In this document: positions 36,119 through 46,801 of the stretch, piece after piece
How the letters are laid out: every line of letters starts with the position of its first letter
Position numbering within the stretch: position 1 is the stretch's first letter
Assembly: GCF_917563925.1 (NCBI RefSeq)
Contig: NZ_CAKJTJ010000002.1
Coordinates: forward strand, 1 to 64,000
Direction of reading: 5' to 3'
DNA: 64,000 nucleotides
Origin: Sutcliffiella rhizosphaerae
GTDB taxonomy: Bacteria > Bacillota > Bacilli > Bacillales > Bacillaceae_I
The notes under the pieces: model-generated
What the model was told of the DNA's origin: nothing
Databases searched by the model: none
Seen by the model: only the letters and a program-made list of their open reading frames with translations
Made by a program: the position numbers and the translations under genes

Positions 36119-37354
36119 TTATATTGATTTTGGCATTTCGCCACTTGGACTAATGAGTGCTACAGAATAATCGTCTGTAAATATACTTTCAGCCAGACTA
36201 TTAACTGACTCCTCAGTAATGCTATTAATTCTTTCTAAGATATCATCTAAACTGCGATGTCTACCTAAAAGGAGTTCATTTTTTCCGTTTCGGCTCATCC
36301 TGCTATTAGTACTTTCCAGACTGAGCATTAGGCTGCCTTTTATTTGTTCCTTACTATTTACGAGTTCTTTATGAGAAATTCCATCTCTTGTTAATGTTTC
36401 TAATGTTTGCTGGATTGTCTCAAATAGTAGATCTAATTGATTGCTGCCTGTTCCACCATAAATAGTAAGCATACCATTATCCTGGAAAGTGGAATGGTAG
36501 GAGTAAACAGAATAGGCAAGTCCTCTTTCTTCCCTTACATCTTGGAATAGCCTACTACTCATACTTCCACCTAAAACATTATTAAGTACGATTAAATTGT
36601 AAATGTCCTTGTCTCCTATTGGTAAACCATTATAACCTATGCAAAGATGAGCCTGTTCTGTCGTCTTTTTCTTGGCAATACGACCCGTTTCAAATACAGG
36701 CTTCACATATTCCTTTTTCGTATGTCCAGTTTCATAGTTACCAAATAGCTTTTCAATCTCTTTTACAAAAGAATCGTCGATATTTCCTGCAACTGAAATG
36801 ACTACGTTATCAGGTGTATATGTTTCTTTCATATAATCTCTTAGTGTATCTCCATTAAAATCAGAAAGGCTGTCTTCTGTCCCAAGTATCGGATACCCAA
36901 GTGGATGATTTCCAAAAGAAGCCCTGGCTAATACATCATGAACAATGTCATCTGGTGCATCTTCATACATTTTTATTTCTTCATACACGACATTTTTTTC
37001 TTTCTTAAGTTCTTCTTCATCAAACACCGAATGAAAAAACATATCAGCCAATACTCCAAGGGCATATGAAGAATGTTCATCCATTACTTTTGCATAATAG
37101 CACGTATATTCTTTAGAAGTAAAAGCATTAACCTGACCACCGATGGAATCAAAAGCTTCCGCTATCTCTCGAGCATTCTTTGTTTTAGTCCCTTTAAAAA
37201 ACATATGTTCAAGAAAATGGGATACCCCATTATTTTTATGGTCTTCATTTCTTGAGCCTGTGCCAATCCACACCCCAATTGCCACTGAGCGAACATGGGG
37301 AATATTCTCTAATACAATCCTAACTCCGTTTGAACATGTATGTTTTGTCAGCAA
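36119..37354 (-). CDS. mlpA: M16-family zinc peptidase MlpA (YmxG)
   Basis: This 411-residue mitochondrial-processing-peptidase-like inverzincin has an intact zinc motif HFLEH (about 46-50, SHFLEHMFFKG). The downstream Glu is in KNVVYEEIKMYED. In B. subtilis mlpA has been linked to control of aprE and sporulation timing. The start is TTG with AGGAGGATT upstream. It is the third M16 protein in the window, besides YmfF and YmfH. The start lies 30 nt after ylxY, so both can be on one transcript. Confidence 0.93.
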   Translation of the reverse strand: MLTKHTCSNGVRIVLENIPHVRSVAIGVWIGTGSRNEDHKNNGVSHFLEHMFFKGTKTKNAREIAEAFDSIGGQVNAFTSKEYTCYYAKVMDEHSSYALGVLADMFFHSVFDEEELKKEKNVVYEEIKMYEDAPDDIVHDVLARASFGNHPLGYPILGTEDSLSDFNGDTLRDYMKETYTPDNVVISVAGNIDDSFVKEIEKLFGNYETGHTKKEYVKPVFETGRIAKKKTTEQAHLCIGYNGLPIGDKDIYNLIVLNNVLGGSMSSRLFQDVREERGLAYSVYSYHSTFQDNGMLTIYGGTGSNQLDLLFETIQQTLETLTRDGISHKELVNSKEQIKGSLMLSLESTNSRMSRNGKNELLLGRHRSLDDILERINSITEESVNSLAESIFTDDYSVALISPSGEMPKSI

Positions 37355-37384
37355 TGATAATCCTCCTATTCAAATCTGTTCATT

Positions 37385-38350
37385 CTAGTTGAGATGAATG
37401 ACTCTTTCCTCACTTAACAAGGAAGAAACACTTCCGAGTTCAAGACCTTTTTCTTTTATGGATGTGATAAGTGATTCTAAACTTTTTTCAGTAGAAGGTG
37501 TTGGATGCATTAAAACCATGGCTCCTGGATGTATTTTACTTACAACACGATTGATAAGTACATCAGGTTCTGGCCGCTGCCAATCAATGGTATCTACGCT
37601 CCACATAATTGTTCCCATATGAAGTTCATGTGCAATAGAAACCACTTCATCTCTATAGCTTCCGCTTGGAGGAGCAAACCAAACTACTTTGTTTCCTGAA
37701 ATTGCCTCAATCACTTCATTTGTTTTTAGCAATTGATCTCTAACTGCATTACTCCCAAGTGTTTTCATATTCGGATGAGTATAGGAATGGTTTCCAACTT
37801 CATGGCCGGCATCAATAATCATTTTTGCCATGGAGGGGTTTTCTTTCACCCATCTTCCTTCAAGAAAAAAAGTTGCCTTCACATTATGTTTTTTCAACGT
37901 TTCTAGCATCCCAGGAATATGCTCATTCCCCCACGCAACATTAATTAGAAATGCAGCCATCTCTTTTTCAGGATGTCCACGATAAATAGGTGAAGGTGGC
38001 AGGTCAGAAAGATGGACATTTGGAGGAATTTGCTCCAAGATAAGCTTTTTCTCATCAAACTCACCGTTTTCTTTCATGCTTTCATAGGATTTCTCTATAT
38101 TTACCCTAAGACCGTTCAGTCCCGGCTGTGCTTTCCAAATTTTATCTATTTTTGCATCTTGTGGTTCCGCCTCATATTCAGGTGCTTTAGTCCTAATCTC
38201 TGTCATGAGTGCATCTTGATTTTTTGATACTATTTCTAGGTCATCAGCAAAGATACTAGCTATATCACCTGGAAAAGGGGGACTCACCGTTTTATATGTA
38301 AAAAATGCAATCATAATAAATGCCAATAGTTGAAATGTTGTTCTTTTCAT
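37385..38350 (-). CDS. ylxY: Polysaccharide-deacetylase-family protein YlxY
   Basis: This 321-residue NodB-domain protein has an N-terminal hydrophobic signal-anchor (about 5-22). The catalytic domain covers about 125-310. The usual TFDDG motif reads INVAWGNEH, so the base and first metal Asp residues are missing. The HxxxH motif (HSYTHP) remains. This matches B. subtilis YlxY, which also has WGNE there. I use the ATG at 38350, with AAAGGAG 9 nt upstream. The ATG at 38359 abuts that ribosome binding site. Its function may be non-catalytic or use a different metal arrangement. Confidence 0.9.
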   Translation of the reverse strand: MKRTTFQLLAFIMIAFFTYKTVSPPFPGDIASIFADDLEIVSKNQDALMTEIRTKAPEYEAEPQDAKIDKIWKAQPGLNGLRVNIEKSYESMKENGEFDEKKLILEQIPPNVHLSDLPPSPIYRGHPEKEMAAFLINVAWGNEHIPGMLETLKKHNVKATFFLEGRWVKENPSMAKMIIDAGHEVGNHSYTHPNMKTLGSNAVRDQLLKTNEVIEAISGNKVVWFAPPSGSYRDEVVSIAHELHMGTIMWSVDTIDWQRPEPDVLINRVVSKIHPGAMVLMHPTPSTEKSLESLITSIKEKGLELGSVSSLLSEERVIHLN

Positions 38351-38452
38351 TCTACCCATCTCCTTTCTACTTAGAATTTATGTAGAAAAGGGACAAGGTA
38401 GAACAAATAAAACCTTTCAAAATTCTTTCACCATGTGAAAAAAGCATACTGG

Positions 38453-38479
38453 AAAAAGCCCGGCATTAAAACCAGGCTT
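38453..38479 (-). terminator. Intrinsic terminator of pnpA
   Basis: AGCCTGG/CCGGGCT stem with a T-G pair followed by TTTTTC on the minus strand, just after the pnpA stop. Confidence 0.8.
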
Positions 38480-38484
38480 CGTTA

Positions 38485-40602
38485 TTAAGACAGTTGTTCG
38501 TTTTTCTCTTTTTTCTCTTTCAGAAGAACTTTACGTGAAAGGTTTACTCTGCCTTGCTTGTCAATTTCCATTACTTTCACAAGTACTTCTTCTCCAAGCT
38601 TAACAACGTCTTCCACTTGCTTCACTCTCTCTTCTGCAAGTTCTGAGATGTGTACTAGGCCATCTTTCCCACTGAACAGTTCAACAAATGCTCCGAACTT
38701 TTCAATTCGTTTTACTTTACCAAGATAGATTTCTCCGACTTGCACTTCACGTACAATATCTTCAATGATCTTTTTGGCTTTTTCGTTCATTTCCATATCT
38801 ATTGATGAGATAAATACTGTACCATCTTGCTCGATATCAATTTTCACGCCGGTCTCTTCAATGATTTTATTGATTTGTTTCCCGCTCGGTCCAATAACAT
38901 CACGGATTTTGTCAGGATTGATAGAAAGCATTAAGATTTTAGGTGCATATGGTGAAAGCTCTTTACGTGACTCATTTAGAGTAGCCAACATTGAATCTAG
39001 AATATGCATTCTGCCTACCTTTGCTTGTTGAAGAGCTTCTTCTAAAATCTCACGGGAAAGCCCATCAATTTTAATATCCATCTGAAGTGCTGTTACACCT
39101 TTTGATGTTCCGGCAACTTTGAAGTCCATATCCCCTAAATGATCCTCCATACCTTGGATATCAGAAAGTACTGTATAATGCTCCCCTTTCTTGATAAGCC
39201 CCATTGCAATACCAGCTACTGGCGCTTTAATTGGGACACCCGCATCCATCATGGCAAGAGTACTTGCGCAAATACTTGCTTGGGAAGTAGAACCATTTGA
39301 TTCTAAAACCTCTGAAACAAGCCTTACTGTGTAAGGAAAATCTTTCTCAGAAGGAATGACAGGTTCTAGTGCACGCTCACCTAGCGCTCCATGACCAATC
39401 TCTCTTCGACCAGGACCTCTCATTGGACCTGTTTCCCCTACGCTAAACAATGGGAAGTTATAGTGATGCATGAAGCGTTTTTCTTCTTCAATCCCTAAAC
39501 CATCTAGAATTTGTACATCACCTAACGCTCCAAGTGTACAAATACTCAATGCTTGCGTTTGACCTCGAGTAAATAGACCTGAACCATGAGTTCGAGACAG
39601 TAAACCGACTTCTGAAGCTAAAGGACGAATTTCATCACTTTTACGACCATCTGGGCGGACTTTATCTTCTGTGATTAGCCTTCTAACTTCCTCTTTTACA
39701 AGCATACCAAGAATTTCGTTTACTTGTTTTAATGTTTCGTCTTCTGTTTCCTGCTCAACGTATCGTGAAACTACTTCCTCTTTTACTTCTTTTATTGCTG
39801 CTTCACGCGCATGCTTTTCGTGTACTTGTACAGCTTTTGTCATCTTTTCTTCTGCTAATGCACGTACTTCATGCTCAAGGTTTTTATCTACTTCATAAAG
39901 TTGTATTTCAAGTTTTTCTTTTCCAACAGCTTGTACAATCTCTTCTTGGAAAGCGATTAAACGTTTGATTTCTTCATGTCCAAACATGATTGCTTCCAAC
40001 ATGATTTCTTCCGGAACTTCATCTGCACCTGCTTCTACCATGTTTATTGCATCTTTAGTTCCTGCAACTACAAGATTGATATCACTTTTTTCTAATTGAT
40101 CTACATTGGGATTAATGATGAATTCATCATTAATTCTTCCCACAGTTACTCCAGCAATTGGACCCTCAAAAGGAATATCCGAAACGGACAATGCTAAAGA
40201 AGAGCCAAACATCGCTGCCATTTCTGAAGAACAGTTTTGATCCACGCTCATCACAATGCTGATAACCTGAACTTCATTACGGAAACCATCTGCGAACAAT
40301 GGGCGAATTGGACGGTCAATTAGTCTACTTGCCAAAACTGCTTTCTCACTAGGACGCCCTTCCCTTTTAATAAATCCACCTGGAATTTTTCCTACAGCAT
40401 ATAATCTCTCTTCATAATTAACTGTTAATGGAAAGAAATCCAATTTTTTTGGTTCCTTTGAAGCCGTCGCTGTGCTTAGAACTGCTGTGTCTCCATAACG
40501 TACCATTACAGCACCGTTTGCTTGTTTCGCTAATTGTCCGATTTCTACCGATAGTTCTCTTCCTGCCCAATCGATAGAAAAGACTTGTTTATCTTGTCCC
40601 AT
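38485..40602 (-). CDS. pnpA: Polynucleotide phosphorylase
   Basis: This 705-residue 3'-to-5' phosphorolytic exoribonuclease forms trimers that degrade mRNA. Two RNase PH-like cores (about 1-215 and 310-545) are joined by a helical domain. KH ([16 protein letters not shown]) and S1 ([16 protein letters not shown]) domains are at the C-terminus. Length matches B. subtilis PnpA (705). I chose the ATG at 40602 because it gives [15 protein letters not shown]. The best Shine-Dalgarno (GAGGGG) lies 12 nt away, and an in-frame ATG at 40632 has none. The 40603-40890 gap shows no clear feature. Confidence 0.97.
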   Translation of the reverse strand: MGQDKQVFSIDWAGRELSVEIGQLAKQANGAVMVRYGDTAVLSTATASKEPKKLDFFPLTVNYEERLYAVGKIPGGFIKREGRPSEKAVLASRLIDRPIRPLFADGFRNEVQVISIVMSVDQNCSSEMAAMFGSSLALSVSDIPFEGPIAGVTVGRINDEFIINPNVDQLEKSDINLVVAGTKDAINMVEAGADEVPEEIMLEAIMFGHEEIKRLIAFQEEIVQAVGKEKLEIQLYEVDKNLEHEVRALAEEKMTKAVQVHEKHAREAAIKEVKEEVVSRYVEQETEDETLKQVNEILGMLVKEEVRRLITEDKVRPDGRKSDEIRPLASEVGLLSRTHGSGLFTRGQTQALSICTLGALGDVQILDGLGIEEEKRFMHHYNFPLFSVGETGPMRGPGRREIGHGALGERALEPVIPSEKDFPYTVRLVSEVLESNGSTSQASICASTLAMMDAGVPIKAPVAGIAMGLIKKGEHYTVLSDIQGMEDHLGDMDFKVAGTSKGVTALQMDIKIDGLSREILEEALQQAKVGRMHILDSMLATLNESRKELSPYAPKILMLSINPDKIRDVIGPSGKQINKIIEETGVKIDIEQDGTVFISSIDMEMNEKAKKIIEDIVREVQVGEIYLGKVKRIEKFGAFVELFSGKDGLVHISELAEERVKQVEDVVKLGEEVLVKVMEIDKQGRVNLSRKVLLKEKKEKNEQLS

Positions 40603-40890
40603 GAGTTTTATAAACCCCTCTCTAGCTTTCATATGTAAAAAATTACTTTGCTAATCTTGGCTATTGATAATGTTTGGTTACCCGGCACTCCTAGTGTCTT
40701 TTTCCTTTTTATCACTAATCAAATGCTTGCACAAGTTTCAATTATTAATTATATTAATAAATTAAGTAAGGTATCGCTATTATGTATAGTATGAACGAAA
40801 CAACTATTACATATCAATAGATTTCCATCATCTATAGGAAAAAACTGCTCTATATTAGCAATTTTGCATATCATTTTCTTAAACACTAAT

Positions 40891-40918
40891 AAAAAAGCGG
40901 GAATTCTCCCGCTTTCTT
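40891..40918 (-). terminator. Intrinsic terminator of rpsO
   Basis: AAGCGGGA/TCCCGCTT stem followed by TTTTATT on the minus strand, just after rpsO. Confidence 0.88.
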
Positions 40919-40927
40919 CTGAAAAAC

Positions 40928-41230
<303 letters not shown>

Positions 41231-41300
41231 TTACCGAGCAAGCGTTGGTGATTCGACTTGCCAAGCAATGGTTTTCGTACGTTTTTTAGCATACAACTTT

Positions 41301-42272
41301 TCAGGTTAAAAAGCAAGTATCACATGTGTTTTTTTGAAAATAGTCCTCTGCTGTCTCTTTATCTTTCGTAATTTGCTCGACTAAGGCTTCAATTCCGGAG
41401 AATTTCTTTTCATCTCTTATATTTTGATGCCATTCAATAGTAACTTCTTCCTCATAGATAACATCTTGAAAATGAAAGAGATGTACTTCAATGGAGGGAA
41501 CGACATCCTTCTTATTTTCATGGAAGGTCGGTTTATATCCAATATTGCAGACACCATTATGCCACCTTCCCAATACGTACATGCGAACTGCATAAACTCC
41601 TGTTTTAGGAATCACATAATCTTCTGTAAGTGTAATATTGGCGGTAGGAAATCCGATAGTTCGACCTCTTTTTTCTCCATGCCCTACTCTTCCCCTAATT
41701 TGATAAAAGCGTCCTAAAGTAGATGGGAGATCGTTAACATTGCCTTCTTGTAACTGTTGTCTGATATATGTAGAGCTGACCTTTAAATCATTCGTTGTAT
41801 ATTTCTCGATGACCGTCTGATCAAACTGGTTTCGGGAATGAAACGGTAATGTTTCCATGGTTCCTTTCCCCAAACTACCATATGAATAATCGAAGCCTGC
41901 AACAACGTGCATTATATTCAAAGCGATTATATACTGATCTACAAAATCTTGTGGTACAAGGGAAGCAAAGGAAAGATCAAATTTGACAACATATAAAGTG
42001 TCTACACCCATTTGCTCTAAAAGTCGAATTTTTTCCGTTAGCGGAGTAATATAACGTACATGTTGTACCGTCCTTCTTAAAACAACAGAAGGGTGAGGGT
42101 CCAATGTCATTACTGCACACTCCAGATTCAATTCGTTTGCCTTTTCACGAGCTCCTAAGATAACCTTTTGATGCCCTAGATGGATTCCATCAAAAAATCC
42201 AAGTGCAACACAAGAAGGTGGACAATTATGATTCTTCAATGAGTGAGGGTGCTCTAAGTAAACAACTTTCAT
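41301..42272 (-). CDS. ribF: Bifunctional riboflavin kinase/FAD synthetase
   Basis: This 323-residue enzyme makes FMN and then FAD from riboflavin; the B. subtilis name is ribC. The N-terminal nucleotidyltransferase domain has GFFDGIHLGHQ (about 27-37). The C-terminal flavokinase domain (about 185-310) has GRTIGFPTANI. I use the ATG at 42272 with TAGGTGAT upstream; the GTG at 42281 lies within that site. No FMN riboswitch is visible before it. Confidence 0.95.
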   Translation of the reverse strand: MKVVYLEHPHSLKNHNCPPSCVALGFFDGIHLGHQKVILGAREKANELNLECAVMTLDPHPSVVLRRTVQHVRYITPLTEKIRLLEQMGVDTLYVVKFDLSFASLVPQDFVDQYIIALNIMHVVAGFDYSYGSLGKGTMETLPFHSRNQFDQTVIEKYTTNDLKVSSTYIRQQLQEGNVNDLPSTLGRFYQIRGRVGHGEKRGRTIGFPTANITLTEDYVIPKTGVYAVRMYVLGRWHNGVCNIGYKPTFHENKKDVVPSIEVHLFHFQDVIYEEEVTIEWHQNIRDEKKFSGIEALVEQITKDKETAEDYFQKNTCDTCFLT

Positions 42273-42397
42273 TTTTATCACCTAAGTCTATTTGATCATA
42301 CAAAAGTATGCTTTTAGCCATTTTTTATCGGCTCTTTTATAAATGTTTGTTGTCGTCTTTAACGAGTGTCGATAAAGAAACATTGATAACTAGCCGT

Positions 42398-43312
42398 TTA
42401 TAAATGAATTACTTTTTTGGGCTTCATTAACCCTTGTTTTGTCGGGTGCTTCATATAGATAGCTAAACAATGGTTATTATGAAAAACACTAAAGAATTCG
42501 AATTCATTATTTTCATCAAAATGTTGAGGGAGTGGCAAAACTGCTCCATTCTTTACTTTCTCTGCTACTTTATCATTTATTTCAAGCTTAGGCAATGAAG
42601 TTAATGCGTTTTCCATTGGCAACAGAACCTCATGTACACGATTTTCCTCTGTTAGTTGCGTTAAGTCTTCAAGAGAAACTGCCTTGTCTATTGTAAAATC
42701 GCCTGAAGAGATTCGGCTCAGACGAGACATATGGGCAGGGTAACCTAACATTTCTCCAATTTGTACCGCAAGCGTCCTTACATATGTACCTTTACTGCAA
42801 TTTACTTGAAAGGAGAACGTTATTTGATTGTCATTTTTATATTCTACTTCACTAGTTAGGAAGATATCATGGATAAAGACTTTACGCGATGGTCTGTCAA
42901 TCACTTTTCCTTCACGCGCATATTCATATAGCTTTTTCCCGTTTATCTTGACCGCAGAATACATGGGTGGAGTTTGTTCCAGCTCTCCTTTTAATCTCTG
43001 TAAAACTGAAAGAATCTGTTCTTTTGGAATAGGTTGATCGATCACCTTCTGTTCCACTACTTCACCTGTTTGATCTTCTGTGGTCGTAGAAAATCCTATT
43101 GTTACTTCAGCTATGTAAGTTTTTTCTTCTGCCGTCAAAAACTCCACTACTTTTGTTGCTCTCCCAATACAAATCGGAAGCACTCCTGTTACTTCTGGAT
43201 CTAGTGTTCCCGTGTGGCCCACTTTTTTTGTTTTTAATATCTTTCTTACTTTATATACGCAATCATGAGAGGTTAACCCTCTTGGTTTATTCAAAATGAG
43301 AATACCATCCAT
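42398..43312 (-). CDS. truB: tRNA pseudouridine-55 synthase
   Basis: This 304-residue enzyme makes pseudouridine at position 55 in the T loop of tRNAs. The catalytic Asp lies in GHTGTLDPEVTG (about 33-44). Other motifs are GILILNKPRG at the N-terminus and YMPPMYSAVK-like TPPMYSAVKINGK. A C-terminal extension binds the acceptor stem. Length equals that of B. subtilis TruB (309). It follows rbfA after a terminator and precedes ribF. Confidence 0.97.
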   Translation of the reverse strand: MDGILILNKPRGLTSHDCVYKVRKILKTKKVGHTGTLDPEVTGVLPICIGRATKVVEFLTAEEKTYIAEVTIGFSTTTEDQTGEVVEQKVIDQPIPKEQILSVLQRLKGELEQTPPMYSAVKINGKKLYEYAREGKVIDRPSRKVFIHDIFLTSEVEYKNDNQITFSFQVNCSKGTYVRTLAVQIGEMLGYPAHMSRLSRISSGDFTIDKAVSLEDLTQLTEENRVHEVLLPMENALTSLPKLEINDKVAEKVKNGAVLPLPQHFDENNEFEFFSVFHNNHCLAIYMKHPTKQGLMKPKKVIHL

Positions 43313-43342
43313 TTATGAACTGCCCCCTAACTCTTTATATCG

Positions 43343-43379
43343 AGAAAAAGGATAGACAATAACTGCCTATCCTTTTTTT
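43343..43379 (-). terminator. Intrinsic terminator of the rimP-to-rbfA operon
   Basis: AAAAAGGATAG/CTATCCTTTTT stem followed by a CTCG sequence after the T-rich arm on the minus strand, six nt after the rbfA stop. Confidence 0.8.
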
Positions 43380-43384
43380 GTTTA

Positions 43385-43744
43385 TTACTCTTCGTGATCA
43401 GAGTCTTTTCTATTTAGTTCATGTATCAGACTTTCAATTCTGTTTCCGTAGTCAATAGATTCATCAAACTCGAAAATAAGCTCTGGTGTTTTTCTCAATC
43501 GGATACGACGGCCAATTTCACTTCGGATAAACCCTTTTGCTTTTGCCAAGCCAATGAGTGTATCTTGTCGTTTTTCATCGTCTCCAAGCACAGAAATAAA
43601 CACTTTTGCTTGTTGAAGATCACCGGTAACCTGCACATCTGTTACGGTTACAAATCCTACGCGTGGATCCTTAATTTTACGACCAATAATATCTGAAAGC
43701 TCTTTTTTCATTTGCTCTCCAACACGATTTGATCTTAGTGTCAT
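43385..43744 (-). CDS. rbfA: Ribosome-binding factor A
   Basis: This 119-residue KH-fold 30S maturation factor works at 16S 5' processing and cold adaptation. It matches RbfA along its length ([15 protein letters not shown] start, [31 protein letters not shown]). The start has AAAGAGGTG upstream. It is the last gene before the operon terminator, following ylxP by 14 nt. Confidence 0.97.
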   Translation of the reverse strand: MTLRSNRVGEQMKKELSDIIGRKIKDPRVGFVTVTDVQVTGDLQQAKVFISVLGDDEKRQDTLIGLAKAKGFIRSEIGRRIRLRKTPELIFEFDESIDYGNRIESLIHELNRKDSDHEE

Positions 43745-43758
43745 ATTTTTTCACCTCT

Positions 43759-44037
43759 TTAAAGCCAATCAAGCGAAGTTTCTGCCCGTTCAATTTCTGG
43801 AAAAGAATCCAGGAATTCAAGCACTCTTTGCAATTCTTTCTCAGTGATGGATTTCGAGGAAGATACGGAAACGATCCCTATCTTCGTTCGCTGCCAAACA
43901 TTCTGATGATCAATCTCTGAAATGGAAATATTAAACCGCTGCTTCATACGCGTCATAACACGCTGCAACACAGCTCTTTTCTCTTTTAAAGACTGGGCAT
44001 CATAGATATGACAGTCACACTCTACATATCCAATCAT
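43759..44037 (-). CDS. ylxP: YlxP-like protein (DUF503)
   Basis: This 92-residue protein has a ferredoxin-like fold and resembles RbfA-associated DUF503 proteins ([18 protein letters not shown]). The ATG overlaps the infB stop by 4 nt (ATGA). Its function is unknown but it is conserved between infB and rbfA in Bacilli, suggesting a part in ribosome assembly. Confidence 0.92.
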   Translation of the reverse strand: MIGYVECDCHIYDAQSLKEKRAVLQRVMTRMKQRFNISISEIDHQNVWQRTKIGIVSVSSSKSITEKELQRVLEFLDSFPEIERAETSLDWL

Positions 44038-46181
44038 TTTCTTTCAATTTCTTGCATAACATATGCTTCGATGATGTCGCCTTCTTTAATATCATTAAAG
44101 TTTTTAATTGTAACACCACATTCATAGTTTGTAGCAACTTCTTTAACATCATCTTTAAAGCGTTTTAGTGTGTCTAATTCGCCTTCAAAAATAACAATGC
44201 CATCACGGATTAAACGGATACTAGAATCACGTGTGATTTTACCTTCCGTTACATATGCGCCCGCAATTGTCCCTACTTTTGATACTTTGAATGTTTGACG
44301 AACCTCTACTTGACCGATTACTTTTTCTTCGTATTCAGGGTCAAGCATTCCTTTCATAGCTGCTTCAATCTCTTCAATCGCTTTATAGATAATACGATGA
44401 AGTCGAATGTCAACATTCTCAGCATCCGCGGTACGTTTTGCTCCAGCATCAGGACGAACATTGAAGCCAATGACAACTGCATTGGAAGCAGAAGCTAAGA
44501 TGATGTCAGATTCTGTAATAGCACCTACACCTGTGTGAATAATTTTCACTTTAGCTCCTTCTACATCAATTTTTTGAAGAGAAGCTGCCATCGCTTCAAC
44601 AGAACCTTGTACGTCTGCTTTGACAATAAGATTGATTTCTTTGATATCGCCTTGTTTGATTTGTTCAAATAAATCATCAAGAGTTACACGAGATTTTTCA
44701 CTACGTTGTTCTTGCAACTGCTTTTGGGCACGTGCTTCCCCAACATTGCGTGCGGTTTTCTCATCAGCAAAAACAAGGAAGTTGTCACCTGCTTGAGGAA
44801 CTTCATTAAGTCCTGTAATTTCTACAGGAGTTGATGGACCTGCCTCTTTTACTCTGCGTCCTAAATCGTTCACCATGGCACGTACACGTCCGTAAGTGTT
44901 ACCAACAACAATTGGATCACCAACACGAAGAGTACCTTTCTGAACTAGGAGTGTCGCTACAGAACCTCTACCTTTATCAAGCTGGGCTTCGATTACAGTA
45001 CCAGTTGCTGCACGATTTTTGTTCGCTTTGTATTCTTCCACTTCTGCTACTAGGAGGATCATTTCAAGCAATGTATCAATTCCTTCTCCACTTAATGCAG
45101 ATAGTGGTACAAATATAGTATCCCCACCCCATGCTTCAGAAACTAATCCATGCTCTGTTAATTCTTGCATAACCCGGTCAGGGTTAGCAGCCTCTTTATC
45201 CATTTTGTTTACTGCTACAATGATTGGAACCTCTGCCGCTTTAGCGTGATTAATTGCTTCTACAGTCTGAGGCATTACTCCGTCATCTGCAGCAACAACT
45301 AGAATCGTAATATCTGTTACTTGTGCTCCACGGGAGCGCATTGTTGTAAATGCAGCATGTCCTGGAGTATCAAGGAATGTTATTTTTTTACCTTGATCCA
45401 CTTCTACTTGGTAAGCACCAATATGTTGCGTAATTCCCCCTGCTTCTCCCGCAGTCACTTTTGTGTTACGAATGGAGTCAAGCAATGTGGTTTTACCGTG
45501 GTCTACATGTCCCATGATTGTTACTACAGGCGGACGTTCTTCTAGCACTTCTGTAGAATCTTCAGAATCATATCCTTCGAAGTCTGTAATTTCAAATACA
45601 ATTTCCTCTTCCACTTCTACGTTATACTCACCTGCAATCAATTCGATGGAGTCTTTGTCAAGGTCTTGGTTAATTGTAGCCATTACTCCAAGCATCAACA
45701 ATTTTTTAATAATTTCAGATGGTTCTTTGTTTAGTTTATTCGCCAATTCACCAACTGTAAGAGATCCTGTAAAAGTAATTTTAGATGGAGTCTCTTTCTT
45801 TTTTACTGGTTGCTGTGGTGCTTGGTGTTGTTGCCCACGGTTTTGTTTGTTATTTGACTTTTTCTTCCCCTTGGAGAAGTTGTTGTTTTGTTGATTTCCG
45901 CCTGGGTTACCCTTTTTAGCGAAAGGTTTATTTTTACCTTTCCCTTGAGCTGGGCTATTGCCTTGAGTCGGTTTATTCTTTGGTGCCGATGTGCTATTTT
46001 GTGCTACAGGTTGTTTTGGTGTTTCTTTTTTACCTGAACCATTTAGTTTGTTGATTGTGTCTTCATCTAATGTTGCCATATGATTTGATACCTCAATATT
46101 CATTTCTTTTAGTTTTGTAATGACATCTTTACTTGATACGTTCTTTTGTTTAGCGTATTCGTACACGCGTAATTTAGTCAT
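44034..46181 (-). CDS. infB: Translation initiation factor IF-2
   Basis: This 715-residue GTPase delivers fMet-tRNA to the 30S P site. An N-terminal helical domain and a low-complexity Asn/Gln/Lys-rich linker (about 50-130) precede an IF2_N domain (about 140-190). The G domain has [14 protein letters not shown] and NKMD. Domains II to IV follow, the last (about 620-710) binding fMet-tRNA. Size matches B. subtilis IF-2 (716). The start has GGGGGTG upstream. Confidence 0.98.
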   Translation of the reverse strand: MTKLRVYEYAKQKNVSSKDVITKLKEMNIEVSNHMATLDEDTINKLNGSGKKETPKQPVAQNSTSAPKNKPTQGNSPAQGKGKNKPFAKKGNPGGNQQNNNFSKGKKKSNNKQNRGQQHQAPQQPVKKKETPSKITFTGSLTVGELANKLNKEPSEIIKKLLMLGVMATINQDLDKDSIELIAGEYNVEVEEEIVFEITDFEGYDSEDSTEVLEERPPVVTIMGHVDHGKTTLLDSIRNTKVTAGEAGGITQHIGAYQVEVDQGKKITFLDTPGHAAFTTMRSRGAQVTDITILVVAADDGVMPQTVEAINHAKAAEVPIIVAVNKMDKEAANPDRVMQELTEHGLVSEAWGGDTIFVPLSALSGEGIDTLLEMILLVAEVEEYKANKNRAATGTVIEAQLDKGRGSVATLLVQKGTLRVGDPIVVGNTYGRVRAMVNDLGRRVKEAGPSTPVEITGLNEVPQAGDNFLVFADEKTARNVGEARAQKQLQEQRSEKSRVTLDDLFEQIKQGDIKEINLIVKADVQGSVEAMAASLQKIDVEGAKVKIIHTGVGAITESDIILASASNAVVIGFNVRPDAGAKRTADAENVDIRLHRIIYKAIEEIEAAMKGMLDPEYEEKVIGQVEVRQTFKVSKVGTIAGAYVTEGKITRDSSIRLIRDGIVIFEGELDTLKRFKDDVKEVATNYECGVTIKNFNDIKEGDIIEAYVMQEIERK

Positions 46182-46198
46182 ACATTCACCCCCAAAGA

Positions 46199-46498
46199 TT
46201 AATCGAGCATCGATAGAAGCTTATTTGCAAATCCTTCATCTACTATGGCGACGGATACTCTTGCATCTTTGCCAAGTGCCCGACCTAGTTCATACCGATT
46301 TTCTACCGTTCTTATCGGTATATTATAATACGAACATTTATCATGTAATTTTTTCCTCGTATTTGCGGAGGCATCCTCTGCAATCAATACGAGTTTGGCT
46401 TTTCCAGCCCTGACTTCTTTAAGGACCAGATCTTCACCTGTAATTGTTTTTCTCGCTCTCGTTGCAAGCCCAACTAATGATAGCCATTGATTATTCAT
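46199..46498 (-). CDS. ylxQ: YlxQ, L7Ae/L30e-type RNA-binding protein
   Basis: This 99-residue protein has the L7Ae fold, and the [13 protein letters not shown] start and LIAEDAS region match the YlxQ/L7Ae-like family. Such proteins bind kink-turn RNA. The start lies 4 nt after the ylxR stop. It is part of the nusA-ylxR-ylxQ-infB run. Its exact target is unknown. Confidence 0.9.
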   Translation of the reverse strand: MNNQWLSLVGLATRARKTITGEDLVLKEVRAGKAKLVLIAEDASANTRKKLHDKCSYYNIPIRTVENRYELGRALGKDARVSVAIVDEGFANKLLSMLD

Positions 46499-46502
46499 GA
46501 TG

Positions 46503-46778
46503 TTATTCTTGCTCCATTTCTACCAGTTGAAGTAATTCATCATACAATGAATCATCAATCGCAACTTCTAGATGTCGGGATAATATATCTTTCTTTCTAG
46601 CAAGTAGGATGCTATCTTTATTTCTTGCTAGATAAGCTCCTCTGCCAGATTTTTTCCCTGTTAAGTCAATGGTAACTTCGCCTTCTTTTGAACGAACAAT
46701 TCGAATCAGCTCTTTTTTAGGCTTCATTTCCTGACTCGCCACACATTTTCGCATCGGGATTTTTTTGCGGTTGTTCAC
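46503..46778 (-). CDS. rnpM: RnpM (YlxR), RNase P modulator family
   Basis: This 91-residue YlxR-family protein has the conserved RKCVASQ and GRGAYLA (IDLTGKKSGRGAYLARNKD) motifs. YlxR was recently described as an RNase P modulator in B. subtilis. The GTG start has GAGGGTG upstream. It lies between nusA and ylxQ. Confidence 0.93.
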   Translation of the reverse strand: MNNRKKIPMRKCVASQEMKPKKELIRIVRSKEGEVTIDLTGKKSGRGAYLARNKDSILLARKKDILSRHLEVAIDDSLYDELLQLVEMEQE

Positions 46779-46801
46779 CTGGCTTCACCCTCTTTTACCA
46801 A

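Noticed and set aside
42273-42397. FMN riboswitch before ribF
   Set aside because: The gap is only about 125 nt and shows none of the conserved FMN-aptamer strings.
45019-45894. Plus-strand frames opposite infB
   Set aside because: Shadows of the GTPase domain and the Asn/Gln-rich linker of IF-2.
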